64,000 nt of DNA from Tardiphaga robiniae (GTDB taxonomy: Bacteria; Pseudomonadota; Alphaproteobacteria; Rhizobiales; Xanthobacteraceae): NCBI RefSeq assembly GCF_001618955.1, contig NZ_LVYV01000045.1:62001-126000 (forward strand). Direction: 5' to 3'. Under the pieces are notes generated by a model. The model did no database searches, was not told where the DNA came from, and worked only from the letters and a program-made list of their open reading frames with translations. Of this stretch, positions 26,451 to 35,766 are shown piece by piece (the stretch's first letter is position 1; each line of letters starts with the position of its first letter). Both the position numbers and the translations under genes were made by a program.

Positions 26451-26895
26451 AGCGTTACTCCGTATGAATGAAATGACCAACTTTCAAAAGCGGTCTTCAA
26501 ACTTACGGTGTGTCCTTCAGTTCCTTGTTTTCCTTTCTGAACGATCTAAATCGCGCGAGAACAAGGACGAGCGGTAACTGGACACATTGTAGTATCGAAG
26601 AGGATTGCGCATCCAACGTTGAAGCGGTGCTACGCTAAGGCAACGCCGCCGCAAGAGCAGCGAAGGTCATGTTGTTTCTCCGGGGGGACGACGTTATGTC
26701 GGGTTGTGCGCTTATTAGAACTCGCGCCGATCTTCGAAAGACATCGACCAACTGCTCGCCGCGCAGTACGTCGATAGTACACGGTCACCGCATCTCCACG
26801 ATTTCGCTGGTCATATAGCGGGCTACTACTCCGTGGATTGCAGCTTCGAATCCTGCTGGGATCGCCATCATGTCCAATGAAATGGCGTCGTGGCA
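26451..26895. other. Gene-poor stretch holding a tRNA-Arg 3' fragment
   Basis: About 445 bases without a supported gene. The only recognised item is the partial tRNA copy at 26826-26867, 29 bases before the end of the cytochrome gene. Confidence 0.5.
26826..26867 (+). repeat. Partial, inverted copy of the tRNA-Arg 3' half
   Basis: 42 bases matching the tRNA-Arg(TCT) from the anticodon loop through CCA with two mismatches (GTGGATTGCAGCTTCG against GTGGGTTGCAGGTTCG). It is on the plus strand whereas the intact tRNA is on the minus strand. Resembles an attachment-site remnant left by a tRNA-targeting integrase. Confidence 0.75.
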
Positions 26896-27510
26896 TCACC
26901 CCGGACACGCCGCGCCTGTCTTCGCCCACGCTTCCACGAGAGCGCCCGCCTCGGCCTGCGTGCCAGGCGCAGGCGCACGTCCGTAACCCGGCGCCCAGGC
27001 CCAGCCAACCAGAGTGTCCTTGCTGATGTGGTCGATCAGATCCTCGACCTTGCGGCCGCCATTACGCGCGGGGTCTTTGATCTGCACGCAGATCTCGGCA
27101 ACAGTCTTGCCTTCCCATGCCATCTCGCGCGGCGCGAGGTGCCATTCGTGATGACCGGGGATGCGGCCCGGCTCGAAATTGGCATCCTTGTGACAGGAGT
27201 TGCAGCGCATCGCCGCGGTGCCGTGACCATCGGCTCCGCGAGCGACCGGCGGTTGATGCAGGCGCTGCGCATCGCCCTGCCGCGGCATGTCGCCGGCGGG
27301 ATGGCAGTTCACGCAGCGCGGATGCGTCAGCACCTTGCCGAGTTCGGTGAAGATCGCCGCGGAGCGCGCATTGGTATCGGCGATGCCATTGAAACTCTCC
27401 GGACTAGCCAACCCTTTTGACGCGCCCTGCCCGGCCGCATAGGCCGTGAGCATGCTCATCCCCAGCGTCGCGACGACAACCAGAGTCTTGACGCGTGTCT
27501 CGGCTCTCAT
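26896..27510 (-). CDS. Diheme c-type cytochrome of a molybdo-hydroxylase operon
   Basis: 204 residues with a Sec signal peptide and two heme-binding motifs, CVNCH (66-70) and CNSCH (103-107). Resembles the small proteins annotated as an isoquinoline 1-oxidoreductase subunit. It is the last gene of the operon and overlaps the 2Fe-2S gene by four bases (ATGA), so it probably accepts electrons from the 2Fe-2S clusters in the periplasm and passes them to the respiratory chain. Confidence 0.88.
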   Translation of the reverse strand: MRAETRVKTLVVVATLGMSMLTAYAAGQGASKGLASPESFNGIADTNARSAAIFTELGKVLTHPRCVNCHPAGDMPRQGDAQRLHQPPVARGADGHGTAAMRCNSCHKDANFEPGRIPGHHEWHLAPREMAWEGKTVAEICVQIKDPARNGGRKVEDLIDHISKDTLVGWAWAPGYGRAPAPGTQAEAGALVEAWAKTGAACPG

Positions 27511-28037
27511 CCGCGCGGCTCCTGCATGAGATAGCGCTTCGCGTCGCTGAGGATCACGTCGAGCACGGCCTCATGATATTTGAAGTAGCCGGTGCAGCGA
27601 CACAGATGCCCGTCGAGCGCCTCGGCGATCCTCTCTTCAAGGCCCGCGCGCGGCACAGGTGTCTTGGCCAGCTGCTCGAGCAGCACCTGCCCTTCATTGA
27701 GAAAACCGGCGGTACAGTAACCGCACTGGAACGCGAAATGCCTGATGAAGGCCTTCTGCAACGGCGACAGCTCGCCGTTCTTTGCGTGGCCCTCGACCGT
27801 GCGAATGGTCTTGCCGTGGAAGCTTGCCGCCGAGGTCACACAGGTCGGATTGGTGTGGCAGGTGCCGTCGGGCTCGTCGACGATCACGACACAGCTCAGG
27901 CACTGCGCGGCGCCGCAGCCGAACTTGGTGCCGGTCATGCCCAGATATTCACGCAGGAAGTCGTTCATGGAGAGATCGTCGCGCACCTCGGTGGGCGCAT
28001 GGACCTGTCCGTTAATGGTGATGCCCAGTGTCGTCAC
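27507..28037 (-). CDS. 2Fe-2S subunit of a periplasmic xanthine dehydrogenase-family enzyme
   Basis: 176 residues from a GTG start that overlaps the stop of the Mo subunit (GTGA, 28034-28037). The N-terminal plant-type ferredoxin domain has C41, C46 and C49 (CGAAQCLSC) with the fourth ligand at C60 or C66; the helical second domain has CGYC (105-108) and CRC (146-148). It matches the small subunit of isoquinoline 1-oxidoreductase-like enzymes, which pass electrons from molybdopterin to a cytochrome. There is no FAD subunit in the operon. It has no signal of its own and would be carried across the membrane with the Tat-signalled Mo subunit. Confidence 0.92.
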   Translation of the reverse strand: MTTLGITINGQVHAPTEVRDDLSMNDFLREYLGMTGTKFGCGAAQCLSCVVIVDEPDGTCHTNPTCVTSAASFHGKTIRTVEGHAKNGELSPLQKAFIRHFAFQCGYCTAGFLNEGQVLLEQLAKTPVPRAGLEERIAEALDGHLCRCTGYFKYHEAVLDVILSDAKRYLMQEPRG

Positions 28038-30808
28038 GCGAGCGCTCCCTTGAGCATGGCCTGTGTCACCGGCAACGCCGCGAAGCGGTGTCCGATGGCG
28101 TCCTGGATGGCGTTGAGCAATGCCGGCACGATGGGGATCATCACCACCTCGGCCATGCCCTTCGGTAATTCGTCCGGCGTCAGCGGCGGCATCAGCTCGA
28201 TCTCGACATCGCGCAGCGACAGGTCGGATCCGCGCGCCACCAGATACTGACCGAGATTCCATTGCCCGTTGCCGGGGCCGCCCTCGAACGGCGGCAGCGT
28301 TTCCAGCAGCGCGTAGCCGACGCCCATGGCGAAGCCGCCTTGGGCCTGGCCGAGGACAACCTCCGGCACCAGCGCCTGCCCGCATTCGAATGCGGTATAG
28401 GCTTTGGCGATGCGCAGCACGCCGGTCGCTTTCTCGATCTCGACACGCACCGTTGCGCCGCATGCCGCTGTATAGGCCGTGCCCATCCGGTTGTTATCGG
28501 TTGGCGGGAACAACACGCTGGCGCGGTTGATGCGCGTGAATTTGCCGGCGCCACGACGCAGCGCGAGCCCGTCGATCTCGGCGCGATACTGCTCGCCATT
28601 AATGGGGAAACGTGCGCGTGCCCACGCCCAGCGCGAGAACCCGTGCGCCACGGCGCCGGTGACCAGATTGCGTGCATGGGCCGCGGCGGCAAGTTTGTCC
28701 AGCGGCAGCGACGGCAGGCCCGCCATCGTGAGCTGTCCGTCCTTCCACTGCGCCTTGGCAAAGTCCTTGGCGCGTGGATCGCGCGGGCCGATATTCCATA
28801 GCGCCAGCGCCGCCGGCCACAGACCGAAGCGGAAGATCACCCGCGCGGCTTCCGCCGCGGCATGGGTACCGACATGGGCGCCGATGGAGGCTGACGTGGC
28901 CGAACTGATCGACGGCACCCAGCGCGGATCCTTCTCGGCCTTGTCCTGGGTCTTCTGGTCCATGGTGTAGCAATCGCCGGAGGTCACCAGCTCCATCGCA
29001 TCGAACACGCCGACCTGCGACACCGCCACCTCGTCAGCAATGCTGCCGAGATGCAATGCGACGCGATTGGCCAGCGCCGTGCCAATGCCGTTGCCCATCT
29101 CGACATGGTCGCAGAAGATCGCGATCCTGCCGTCGGGGCTGAGTTCAACGCGACCGTTCGAACTATCGCCGCCGGTGCCGTAGTCCTTGGTCACACAGGC
29201 GACGCCGGTGCCGACCAATATGCCACTGGCCGCGCGCGCCTTCTCTGCAGCTCGTTGCTGCCAGATCGGGTGCTGCTCGAGCTTGTCGAGAACCTCTAAG
29301 CTCCGCACCGAGACGATATAGGGATTGCCGGTCATGGTGCGGCCATCCTGCTTCAGGGCATTGCGTCGCCGGAAGTCGATGGGATCTAGCTTGAGCGCAA
29401 GCGCCGCCTCGTCGATCAGAACTTCCAGCGCAGTCATGGTCTGCAGCGAGCCGTAGCCGCGCATCGAGCCCGCGGTCACGCCGCGGGTATGCTCTGCCAC
29501 AGTCGTCACATCGACCTTCGGCACGTCATAGATACCAATCGCGGCCGTTGCGGCGCAGGTGGCGACATTGGCCGAGAAATTGGCGAGACCACCGCCATCG
29601 AGCACGTGATCGGCGGCGAAGGCCGTGATCTTGCCAGAGGCGCGATCGACAGACATGCGCGAGCGCATCTTGATGGCGTGGCGTTTGATGCCAGCCTGAA
29701 ATTGCTGATACCGATCGTGCGCCAGCCGCACCGGACGGTCCGGGAAGAATATCGCCGCCAGCGTCACATAGAAAATGAATGGCGTATGGTCGCGGCCGCC
29801 GAAACCGCCCCCCACATAGGCGAATTGCGCGTTGATCGCACTCGGCTTGAACGGCGCCTTGGTTTCGCCAAGCAGAAACGCGATTGATTCCGCCGCTTCA
29901 TAGGGCGACTGCACGCCCAGCACCAGTTCGAGCGCCTTGTCTTTTGCGTTGTACCAGCCCAGCCCGCATTCCGGCTCCATAAACATCGGATCGACAGACT
30001 GCGTATCGAAGGTGCGGTCCAGTACCAGAGCCGAAGACTCGCTGGCGGCGATCTCGGCGCGGATTTTGTCGCCGTGCACGGCAGCCTTCTCGTAACCGGC
30101 CTCGTTCTTGTGCGCGGTCGAGGACCATACCGGCAGCGCGGACGCCTGGGTACGGCCGGGCGTGACCCAGCCGGCAAGGACCGGCGAGTAGACATCGGGC
30201 GCATCGGGCGTGGCGCCGGCAACGCGGGTGAAACGATACGCCGCATAATTCGGCATTACGATCGGGCCGGTCTCCTCGCCAAACTGCACGAAGGTGCCGT
30301 CGCGCAAGGCGATCCGCGCGCGGTCATAGGTGTCGAACTGCTCAAAGATCAGCAGCGCAACGGGCTGGCCCATATAGAGCGGCGTCTTGCCGACGGGACA
30401 GAACAGATCGCCTTCATAATAGGCGGGAACGCGGATGTTGATCCTGGCGAGATCCGCCGCGGTGACGATCACCGTAGGCTTCAGCGCTCCGCTCAGCCGC
30501 GCGAGGTCCATGCCAAGATAGACATGGGTGGCATCGGGCGCGCGCACCAAAATCGCATGCGAGGTCTTGGCCGGCCAGCCCGGCAGATCATTCGCCCGGA
30601 AATCCGACGCATAGAGTTTCGAGCCGGTGACCTTGGCGACGCCATCGACACGGCCGGCGCCGCCGATAGCGGGGTTCAACTTGCCCCGCCCCGGCAGTGT
30701 CTCGCGTGCCGGGAACGCCACCGGCTCCGCCGCAGCTAGATGCGACAGGCTGAGCGAAATACCGCCCGCCGATACCCATTTCATGAACTCGCGACGCGAA
30801 GTCCGCAT
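28034..30808 (-). CDS. Molybdopterin-binding subunit, xanthine dehydrogenase/isoquinoline 1-oxidoreductase family
   Basis: Catalytic subunit of 924 residues. The Tat signal SRREFMKWVSAGG at the N-terminus predicts folded export. Aldehyde-oxidase a/b hammerhead and Mo-cofactor domains follow (YVGGGFGGRDHTPF, GSMRGYGSLQTMTALEVLID, CDHVEMGNGIGTALANRVAL), and FECGQALVPEVVLGQAQGGF near the end is the usual C-terminal Mo-binding text. Predicted to hydroxylate an N-heterocycle or oxidise an aldehyde in the periplasm; the substrate is unknown. It sits 40 bases after the gene for a periplasmic protein of unknown function. Confidence 0.93.
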   Translation of the reverse strand: MRTSRREFMKWVSAGGISLSLSHLAAAEPVAFPARETLPGRGKLNPAIGGAGRVDGVAKVTGSKLYASDFRANDLPGWPAKTSHAILVRAPDATHVYLGMDLARLSGALKPTVIVTAADLARINIRVPAYYEGDLFCPVGKTPLYMGQPVALLIFEQFDTYDRARIALRDGTFVQFGEETGPIVMPNYAAYRFTRVAGATPDAPDVYSPVLAGWVTPGRTQASALPVWSSTAHKNEAGYEKAAVHGDKIRAEIAASESSALVLDRTFDTQSVDPMFMEPECGLGWYNAKDKALELVLGVQSPYEAAESIAFLLGETKAPFKPSAINAQFAYVGGGFGGRDHTPFIFYVTLAAIFFPDRPVRLAHDRYQQFQAGIKRHAIKMRSRMSVDRASGKITAFAADHVLDGGGLANFSANVATCAATAAIGIYDVPKVDVTTVAEHTRGVTAGSMRGYGSLQTMTALEVLIDEAALALKLDPIDFRRRNALKQDGRTMTGNPYIVSVRSLEVLDKLEQHPIWQQRAAEKARAASGILVGTGVACVTKDYGTGGDSSNGRVELSPDGRIAIFCDHVEMGNGIGTALANRVALHLGSIADEVAVSQVGVFDAMELVTSGDCYTMDQKTQDKAEKDPRWVPSISSATSASIGAHVGTHAAAEAARVIFRFGLWPAALALWNIGPRDPRAKDFAKAQWKDGQLTMAGLPSLPLDKLAAAAHARNLVTGAVAHGFSRWAWARARFPINGEQYRAEIDGLALRRGAGKFTRINRASVLFPPTDNNRMGTAYTAACGATVRVEIEKATGVLRIAKAYTAFECGQALVPEVVLGQAQGGFAMGVGYALLETLPPFEGGPGNGQWNLGQYLVARGSDLSLRDVEIELMPPLTPDELPKGMAEVVMIPIVPALLNAIQDAIGHRFAALPVTQAMLKGALA

Positions 30809-30848
30809 GCTTCCACCCCTGATCGACAGCCGTCCGCCGCTGCGCCGA

Positions 30849-31937
30849 TTACTTGAGATCGGCGATGGTGGCCGGCCCCGGTCCAGTGGTGATCAGTGTC
30901 GGCCACTGGTTCGAGCCGAACGGCACCACCGGCGGCAGGAACGGCGTCATGCCGCGCTTGGCGCTCTCGGCGACGATGGCAGCGCGGGCGTCGCCCCCCA
31001 TCAATTCGTAATCCATCAGATGATAGTTGCCGAAGAACAGCGAGCCCACCGAGCGATCGGCGATGATGCGGGTCAGCGACTCCAGCATATCGGCTTGCGT
31101 GGTGGTGAACGACACGGTCTCGATCAGCAGCAGGCGATCGTTGATGGCCTCCGGCGGGAAGAACTGCGCCAGCACGCTGAACAGCACGTTGTTCTGCCGT
31201 GCCACATAAATCGTGTTGCTCGCGGCATAGGCCTTGTCCCAATCGGGACCCAGCATCTTCTTCCAGTCGCCCAGTACGGTCATCCAGTGATTGACCTGGG
31301 TCTGCGCGGCCCAAGTCACGTTCTTCGCAAGGAACGGCGCCTGCTTCTTGCCAAATGTCTCCAGCGTATCGAAGGGGATAACGCCCTTGGCGATGCACTC
31401 GTCCATGAAAGCCAGGTTGTTCTGCAGGATGGTGCGGTTGTTGTCGCGCCAGTCGGCCTGCATGGGCGTGAGATCGAGGCCATCCAGCGCCGACTGCATG
31501 CGGCTGCGATAGGCTTTCATCGAACCGAGCCAGGATTTGTTGTCGGGATTGTTCACATAGGGGCCGACAACTTCGGCCAGTGCCATGGTGCTGTGGCCGA
31601 CCGACTTGAGCAGCTGATAGACTATCGGCACCGAGGGCGCGTCGAGCGGCGGTTTGCCGGGCTGGTACAGCGTGAATTTGCCGCCGGCGCCGGAAAACAG
31701 GCCGAGGATCACGGGATGTTTGGCGAGGATATTGGCGCGGAAGACTTTGGCTGCGTCGCCGTAGAGCTCGAACATGCCGGTGTTGAGCGCGAGCATGTCC
31801 TTGGTGGCGGTCTCGGCAGGCGTTGTCGCGGTCAATCCCGAAATCGGCGCCATGTAGGACGGCAAGGTCTGGGCATGGACGGCGCCGACGCCCCCCAACA
31901 GGACAGCTGCAAGAGCGACAGCGTGGCGATACGTCAT
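30849..31937 (-). CDS. Periplasmic protein of unknown function, first gene of the molybdo-hydroxylase operon
   Basis: 362 residues; a signal peptide of about 22 residues ends VHA before QTLPSYMAPI. Mature protein is largely helical and well-behaved, with text such as DTLETFGKKQAPFLAKNVTW and FFPPEAINDRLLLIETV. I do not recognise a family. The ATG at 31937 follows a strong GGAGGA. Its place ahead of three enzyme subunits suggests a binding, delivery or assembly role, which is inference only. Confidence 0.85.
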   Translation of the reverse strand: MTYRHAVALAAVLLGGVGAVHAQTLPSYMAPISGLTATTPAETATKDMLALNTGMFELYGDAAKVFRANILAKHPVILGLFSGAGGKFTLYQPGKPPLDAPSVPIVYQLLKSVGHSTMALAEVVGPYVNNPDNKSWLGSMKAYRSRMQSALDGLDLTPMQADWRDNNRTILQNNLAFMDECIAKGVIPFDTLETFGKKQAPFLAKNVTWAAQTQVNHWMTVLGDWKKMLGPDWDKAYAASNTIYVARQNNVLFSVLAQFFPPEAINDRLLLIETVSFTTTQADMLESLTRIIADRSVGSLFFGNYHLMDYELMGGDARAAIVAESAKRGMTPFLPPVVPFGSNQWPTLITTGPGPATIADLK

Positions 31938-32319
31938 ATCCGGACTCCTCCGAGTCATGTTGGCGACTGCTACTGTCACGACTAACGCAGCACATCTTAA
32001 AAATCTGCCTTTCCATTCAGCAGAAATGGTCGCGACATAGTTGATGAAAGCAAACACGCCGTGACGGGCGGAATGCTCTCGAATGCGACTGAACTGGATA
32101 AGAAAAATGCTACGAATCACGCAAAGCGCTGGTGGCTCAAAGTTACACGCAATTTCGTGACACAGGAATTGGTTCGCGATCCGGAATACGCAGTGCGTAG
32201 CCACTTTCGTTCGCCTGTAGTGGAGGCTGGACGCTCGAAAGAGGCGGGGTTACTTTCACGACACGTAGGTAAGCACCACCAATACGGCTGTATGGCACCG
32301 GGCGTCGGAGGGGGAGCGC
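31938..32319. other. Divergent intergenic region
   Basis: About 380 bases between the molybdo-hydroxylase operon and the DUF1801 gene. No gene, repeat or confident promoter seen. Confidence 0.4.
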
Positions 32320-32748
32320 ATGGCCAAAAAGACGTCCATCAAATCGACGAGGATTGACGAGGCAGGTTCTCCCTCTCAGCTCATCGACGCGAAGATCACG
32401 GAGCTGGGTGACTGGCGCGGCGAGATGCTCGCTCGCGTCCGAGGGATCATCAAGCAGGCTGTCCCCGACGTGGTCGAGGAATGGAAGTGGCGCGGCGTTC
32501 CGGTCTGGGAACACGCGGGCATCATTTGCACCGGCGAAACCTACAAGGCGGTCGTGAAGATGACCTTTGCGAAGGGCGCATCGCTCGATGACCCGTCAGG
32601 CCTGTTCAACTCCAGCCTCGACGGCAACACCCGGCGGGCCATCGATATTCACGAAGGCGATAAGGTCGATGAAAAGGCGCTGAAGGCGCTCATCCGCGCT
32701 GCGCTGGCGCTGAACACCTCGACAAAGAAGAAGCCAAAGAAAGCGTGA
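32320..32748 (+). CDS. DUF1801 domain protein (YdhG-like)
   Basis: 142 residues, cytoplasmic. PDVVEEWKWRGVPVWEHAG and ETYKAVVKMTFAKGA match the DUF1801/YdhG fold, which is of unknown function. Lys-rich ends (MAKKTSIKS and TKKKPKKA). The ribosome-binding site GGAGGGGGAG precedes the ATG. Confidence 0.85.
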   Translation: MAKKTSIKSTRIDEAGSPSQLIDAKITELGDWRGEMLARVRGIIKQAVPDVVEEWKWRGVPVWEHAGIICTGETYKAVVKMTFAKGASLDDPSGLFNSSLDGNTRRAIDIHEGDKVDEKALKALIRAALALNTSTKKKPKKA

Positions 32749-32754
32749 GCGTCG

Positions 32755-32898
32755 TTATTTAGCAACCGGCCACGACAGATCGTAGGACATCACATAGATG
32801 ACGATCGCTGCCAGGCACAGAACCACGCCAATCCAGAACAGCGGTGAATGATGGATGGGGCGGCGTCGTCTCTCTGTTGGTGCTTCATTCCGTCCCCC
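32755..32898 (-). CDS. Small single-helix membrane protein, start uncertain or frame-shifted
   Basis: The minus strand reads RRRRPIHHSPLFWIGVVLCL, then AAIVIYVMSYDLSW and a stop: a basic N-terminus followed by one membrane helix, like small membrane proteins of related bacteria. No usable start codon lies in this frame near the expected N-terminus; an ATG after GGGGGACGGA (about 32887) is in a different frame. Either the gene uses a distant start or it has lost its start by a frameshift. Coordinates of the 5' end are approximate. Confidence 0.4.
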   Translation of the reverse strand, partial: GGRNEAPTERRRRPIHHSPLFWIGVVLCLAAIVIYVMSYDLSWPVAK

Positions 32899-33007
32899 AT
32901 TTTTCGGCGCAAGCGCCCTGACCGTCCGAATTGTCGCGCGACGTTCTGACACACAGATCGGACTCGCTGAAGCACGCATGGTCGCACCATTCGCAGGAAA
33001 GGTACGC

Positions 33008-33898
33008 ATGCACGGCGCGAGTCGACGTAACGATGATGGCTTGTCCGCGCTACTCCAGCCTGCGCGGTCGACCGCTGTCGTCGATATCGGCGCCAACCCC
33101 ATCGATGGTGACCCGCCCTATAAGCCGATGCTGCAAAGCGGACTTTGCCGCGTTACCGGTTTCGATCCGCATCCGCAGGCATTGGCGCAACTGCAGGCAT
33201 GCAAGGGCGCGTTTGAGACCTATCTTCCTTATGCCGTCGGCGATGGCGGCAGCCATACGCTGAACATCTGCCGTGGCATTGGCTTTGCCAGCCTGCTGCA
33301 GCCTGAGCCGAAAACACTCACGCACTTTCCGAATTTTACCGAGCTCGGACGTGTCGTCGACAGGCTCCCGCTCGATACACGGCGGCTCGACGATATCGCC
33401 GAGATCGAGCACATCGATCTCTTGAAGATCGACATTCAGGGCGGCGAACTGTCGGTGTTCAGGAACGGTCGCAGCAAACTGGCAAAGGCCGTCGCCATTC
33501 AGACCGAAGTCTCCTTCGTGCCGCTCTATGAGAAGCAGCCGGTGTTCGGCGACATCGATCTCGAACTGCGCAGCCTCGGCTTCATTCCGCACATGTTCGT
33601 GGCCATCAACAAGAAGATGATCGCGCCCATGATGGGGCCGAATCCTGCTGCTGCCTTCAATCAACTCGTCGAGGCCGACGTCGTCTATGTCCGGGATTTC
33701 ATCCAGGCCGAGGCGATGGATAGCGAGCAGCTCAAGCACCTCGCACTGATCGCGCATCATTGCTACGCCTCGTTCGATCTGGCGCTGAATTGCGTGCATC
33801 ATCTGGCCAGCCGCGGTGCCGTCGCGCCCGATGCCAAGAACCGCTATGTCGCCCTGCTCCAGGCCAATCGCCCCAAAGTAGCTGGCGGCAGACTTTAA
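33008..33898 (+). CDS. FkbM-family SAM-dependent methyltransferase
   Basis: 296 residues. VVDIGANPIDGDPPY near residues 24-38 is the SAM-binding motif I of FkbM enzymes, VTGFDPHPQALAQL the acidic loop, and LLKIDIQGGELSVFRNG the conserved FkbM core. Such enzymes usually O-methylate sugars of polysaccharides or glycolipids. Start chosen at the ATG 33008, six bases after AGGAAAGG; ATG 32978 is possible. No polysaccharide gene adjoins, so the substrate is unknown. Confidence 0.88.
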   Translation: MHGASRRNDDGLSALLQPARSTAVVDIGANPIDGDPPYKPMLQSGLCRVTGFDPHPQALAQLQACKGAFETYLPYAVGDGGSHTLNICRGIGFASLLQPEPKTLTHFPNFTELGRVVDRLPLDTRRLDDIAEIEHIDLLKIDIQGGELSVFRNGRSKLAKAVAIQTEVSFVPLYEKQPVFGDIDLELRSLGFIPHMFVAINKKMIAPMMGPNPAAAFNQLVEADVVYVRDFIQAEAMDSEQLKHLALIAHHCYASFDLALNCVHHLASRGAVAPDAKNRYVALLQANRPKVAGGRL

Positions 33899-33988
33899 AC
33901 TTCTCCGGTTCCGACGTAACATGTCGTCCGGCGCAGAGACCGCGCCGATGCGTGCATCATCTTTCCAGCCAGAACCACGGGTCAGACC

Positions 33989-34960
33989 ATGCTTTCACGG
34001 CGTCGCCTTTTGCTGACTGCAGGACTGGCAATCGCCTGCCCCGCTGTGCTGCGTGCCGAGCCGCTGAAGATGCGCCTCGCCCATAGCCTGCCGACCACCC
34101 ATCCCGTCCACCCGGCCATGCAGCACTTTGCAGATCTGGCGCGCGAGCGTTCGCAGGGCGAACTCGACATCGCGCTGTTTGCGGACGGGCAGCTCGGTCA
34201 GGAAGTCGACCTGCTGTCGCAGGTACAGGCCGGCAAACTGGATTTCCTGAAAGTCAGCGCCAGCGTGCTCGAACGCTTCCATCCCGCTTACAAGGTTCTC
34301 AACCTGCCCTTCACATTCCGCGATCGCGCCCATTGGCTGAAAGTGACGAGCAACGAGATCGGCAGCGACGTTCTGGGCTCGACCACATCGAAGGGCCTCA
34401 CCGGCCTGACCTTCTACGATGCCGGCGCGCGCAGCTTCTATGGCCGAAAACCGATTCTGCATCCCGACGATCTCAAGGGCATGAAGATCCGCATCCAGCC
34501 GTCTGAGACGATGGTCAAGCTGATGCAGCTGTTCGGCGCCGAAGGCATCGAGCTGTCATGGAGCAATGTCTATGTCGCGCTGAAGTCGGGACTCGTTGAT
34601 GGCGCGGAGAACAGCGTGGTGGCGCTGATCGTCGGCAAACATGCCGAAGTCGCAACGCACTACTCGTTCGACGAACACACCATGATCCCGGATGTACTGC
34701 TGGTTGGCGCTGGCCGGCTCAACAGCATGACGCCGAAACAGCGGGAGATCATCCGCGAAGCCGCCGCCCTGTCCTATCATCACATGAACAAGCTGTGGAC
34801 CGCATTCGAGGCGCAGACGCGGCTGCAGGTCGAAGCGATGGGCGTGACATTCGTCAAGCCGGACAAGGCACCCTTCATCGCGAAGGCAGCGCCCCTTGCC
34901 GACATCTATGCCGGCGAGGAAGCGTCACGGACGTTGCTGCGCAGGATCGCGCAGGCATAG
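33989..34960 (+). CDS. TRAP transporter solute-binding protein (DctP family), orphan
   Basis: 323 residues, periplasmic. A twin-arginine-like N-terminus (MLSRRRLLLTAGLAIA) leads into the DctP fold: RLAHSLPTTHPVHPAMQHFA, GQLGQEVDLLSQVQAG, and the carboxylate-binding Arg region KGMKIRIQPSETM. TRAP binding proteins capture organic acids and hand them to DctQM membrane subunits, but no dctQ or dctM gene is nearby. A second orphan lies at 37879. Confidence 0.9.
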   Translation: MLSRRRLLLTAGLAIACPAVLRAEPLKMRLAHSLPTTHPVHPAMQHFADLARERSQGELDIALFADGQLGQEVDLLSQVQAGKLDFLKVSASVLERFHPAYKVLNLPFTFRDRAHWLKVTSNEIGSDVLGSTTSKGLTGLTFYDAGARSFYGRKPILHPDDLKGMKIRIQPSETMVKLMQLFGAEGIELSWSNVYVALKSGLVDGAENSVVALIVGKHAEVATHYSFDEHTMIPDVLLVGAGRLNSMTPKQREIIREAAALSYHHMNKLWTAFEAQTRLQVEAMGVTFVKPDKAPFIAKAAPLADIYAGEEASRTLLRRIAQA

Positions 34961-34976
34961 GTTCATCTGATTGGGC

Positions 34977-35477
34977 TTATTTGACGTCAAGCAATTCGAC
35001 GTCGAAGACCAACGTCGCATTCGGCGGGATCACGCCGCCGGCACCACGCGCGCCATAGCCGAGATCTGGCGGAATAATCAGCGTGCGCTTGCCGCCGACC
35101 TTCATGGTGGCGACGCCTTCATCCCAACCCTTGATGACACGCGACATGCCGATCGGGAATTCGAACGGCTCGTTGCGATCGACCGACGAGTCGAATTTCT
35201 TGCCCTTGACGCCGTTCTCATAGAGCCAGCCCGTGTAGTGCATCACGCAGGTCTGTCCCTTGGCTGGCGTCGCGCCGGTGCCAACGGTGGTGTCTTCGAT
35301 CTGGAGGCCTGAAGCTGTGGTCATGGTTTTTCCTGCGGCTGGTGCCATTTTCTGCGGCGCTTGTTTTTGAGGCGCTTGCGCCATGGCGGAAGAAAGGGAG
35401 ACGTCGGACACGGCCACGATCATGGCCGCACTGAGCGCGACGGCCGTGGCTCTGACGGCACGCTGGGATATTCGCAT
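34977..35477 (-). CDS. FKBP-type peptidyl-prolyl cis-trans isomerase, exported
   Basis: 166 residues. Signal peptide [18 protein letters not shown] through SSAMAQ, then a Gln/Pro/Lys-rich linker and one FKBP domain: [40 protein letters not shown] and [19 protein letters not shown] carry the active-site aromatic and Gly residues. Folds proline bonds in periplasmic proteins. Two adjacent ATGs exist at 35480 and 35477; the second is better spaced from AGGAG. Confidence 0.93.
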   Translation of the reverse strand: MRISQRAVRATAVALSAAMIVAVSDVSLSSAMAQAPQKQAPQKMAPAAGKTMTTASGLQIEDTTVGTGATPAKGQTCVMHYTGWLYENGVKGKKFDSSVDRNEPFEFPIGMSRVIKGWDEGVATMKVGGKRTLIIPPDLGYGARGAGGVIPPNATLVFDVELLDVK

Positions 35478-35567
35478 CATGTCTCCTGGATGGTTGGGTC
35501 TGCGAGCGGCGCAGTCATGCCCCGTCATCGCACCGCAACGCAAGTCCCGGAGACGCGCGAATCCGTC

Positions 35568-35747
35568 TCAGTCGGGCTTGGGGCTGCGCCGGGCCAACTG
35601 GCCTTTGTAATTCTCAAGCAACCGGGTGGCGAATTCGGTCGCCTCGTCGCTGGCCTGGATCGACGGACCGTCGGACATCGGCTCTGAGAGCGAGACCGGG
35701 TGCCTGAAGGTGAAAGAGCGGATGACACGATCGATGGCTGCTTGCAT
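35568..35747 (-). CDS. Small protein of unknown function (59 aa)
   Basis: Reads MQAAIDRVIRSFTFRHP to GQLARRSPKPD; soluble, helical, with no motif recognised. GGGAG lies before the ATG, and codon use is like the neighbours. A dyad element (35767-35797) stands 20 bases upstream and may regulate it. Confidence 0.6.
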   Translation of the reverse strand: MQAAIDRVIRSFTFRHPVSLSEPMSDGPSIQASDEATEFATRLLENYKGQLARRSPKPD

Positions 35748-35766
35748 GGAGAACTCCCGATGGCGA

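Noticed and set aside
26826-26867. A second functional tRNA-Arg
   Set aside because: Only the 3' half is present; the acceptor 5' strand and D-arm are missing.
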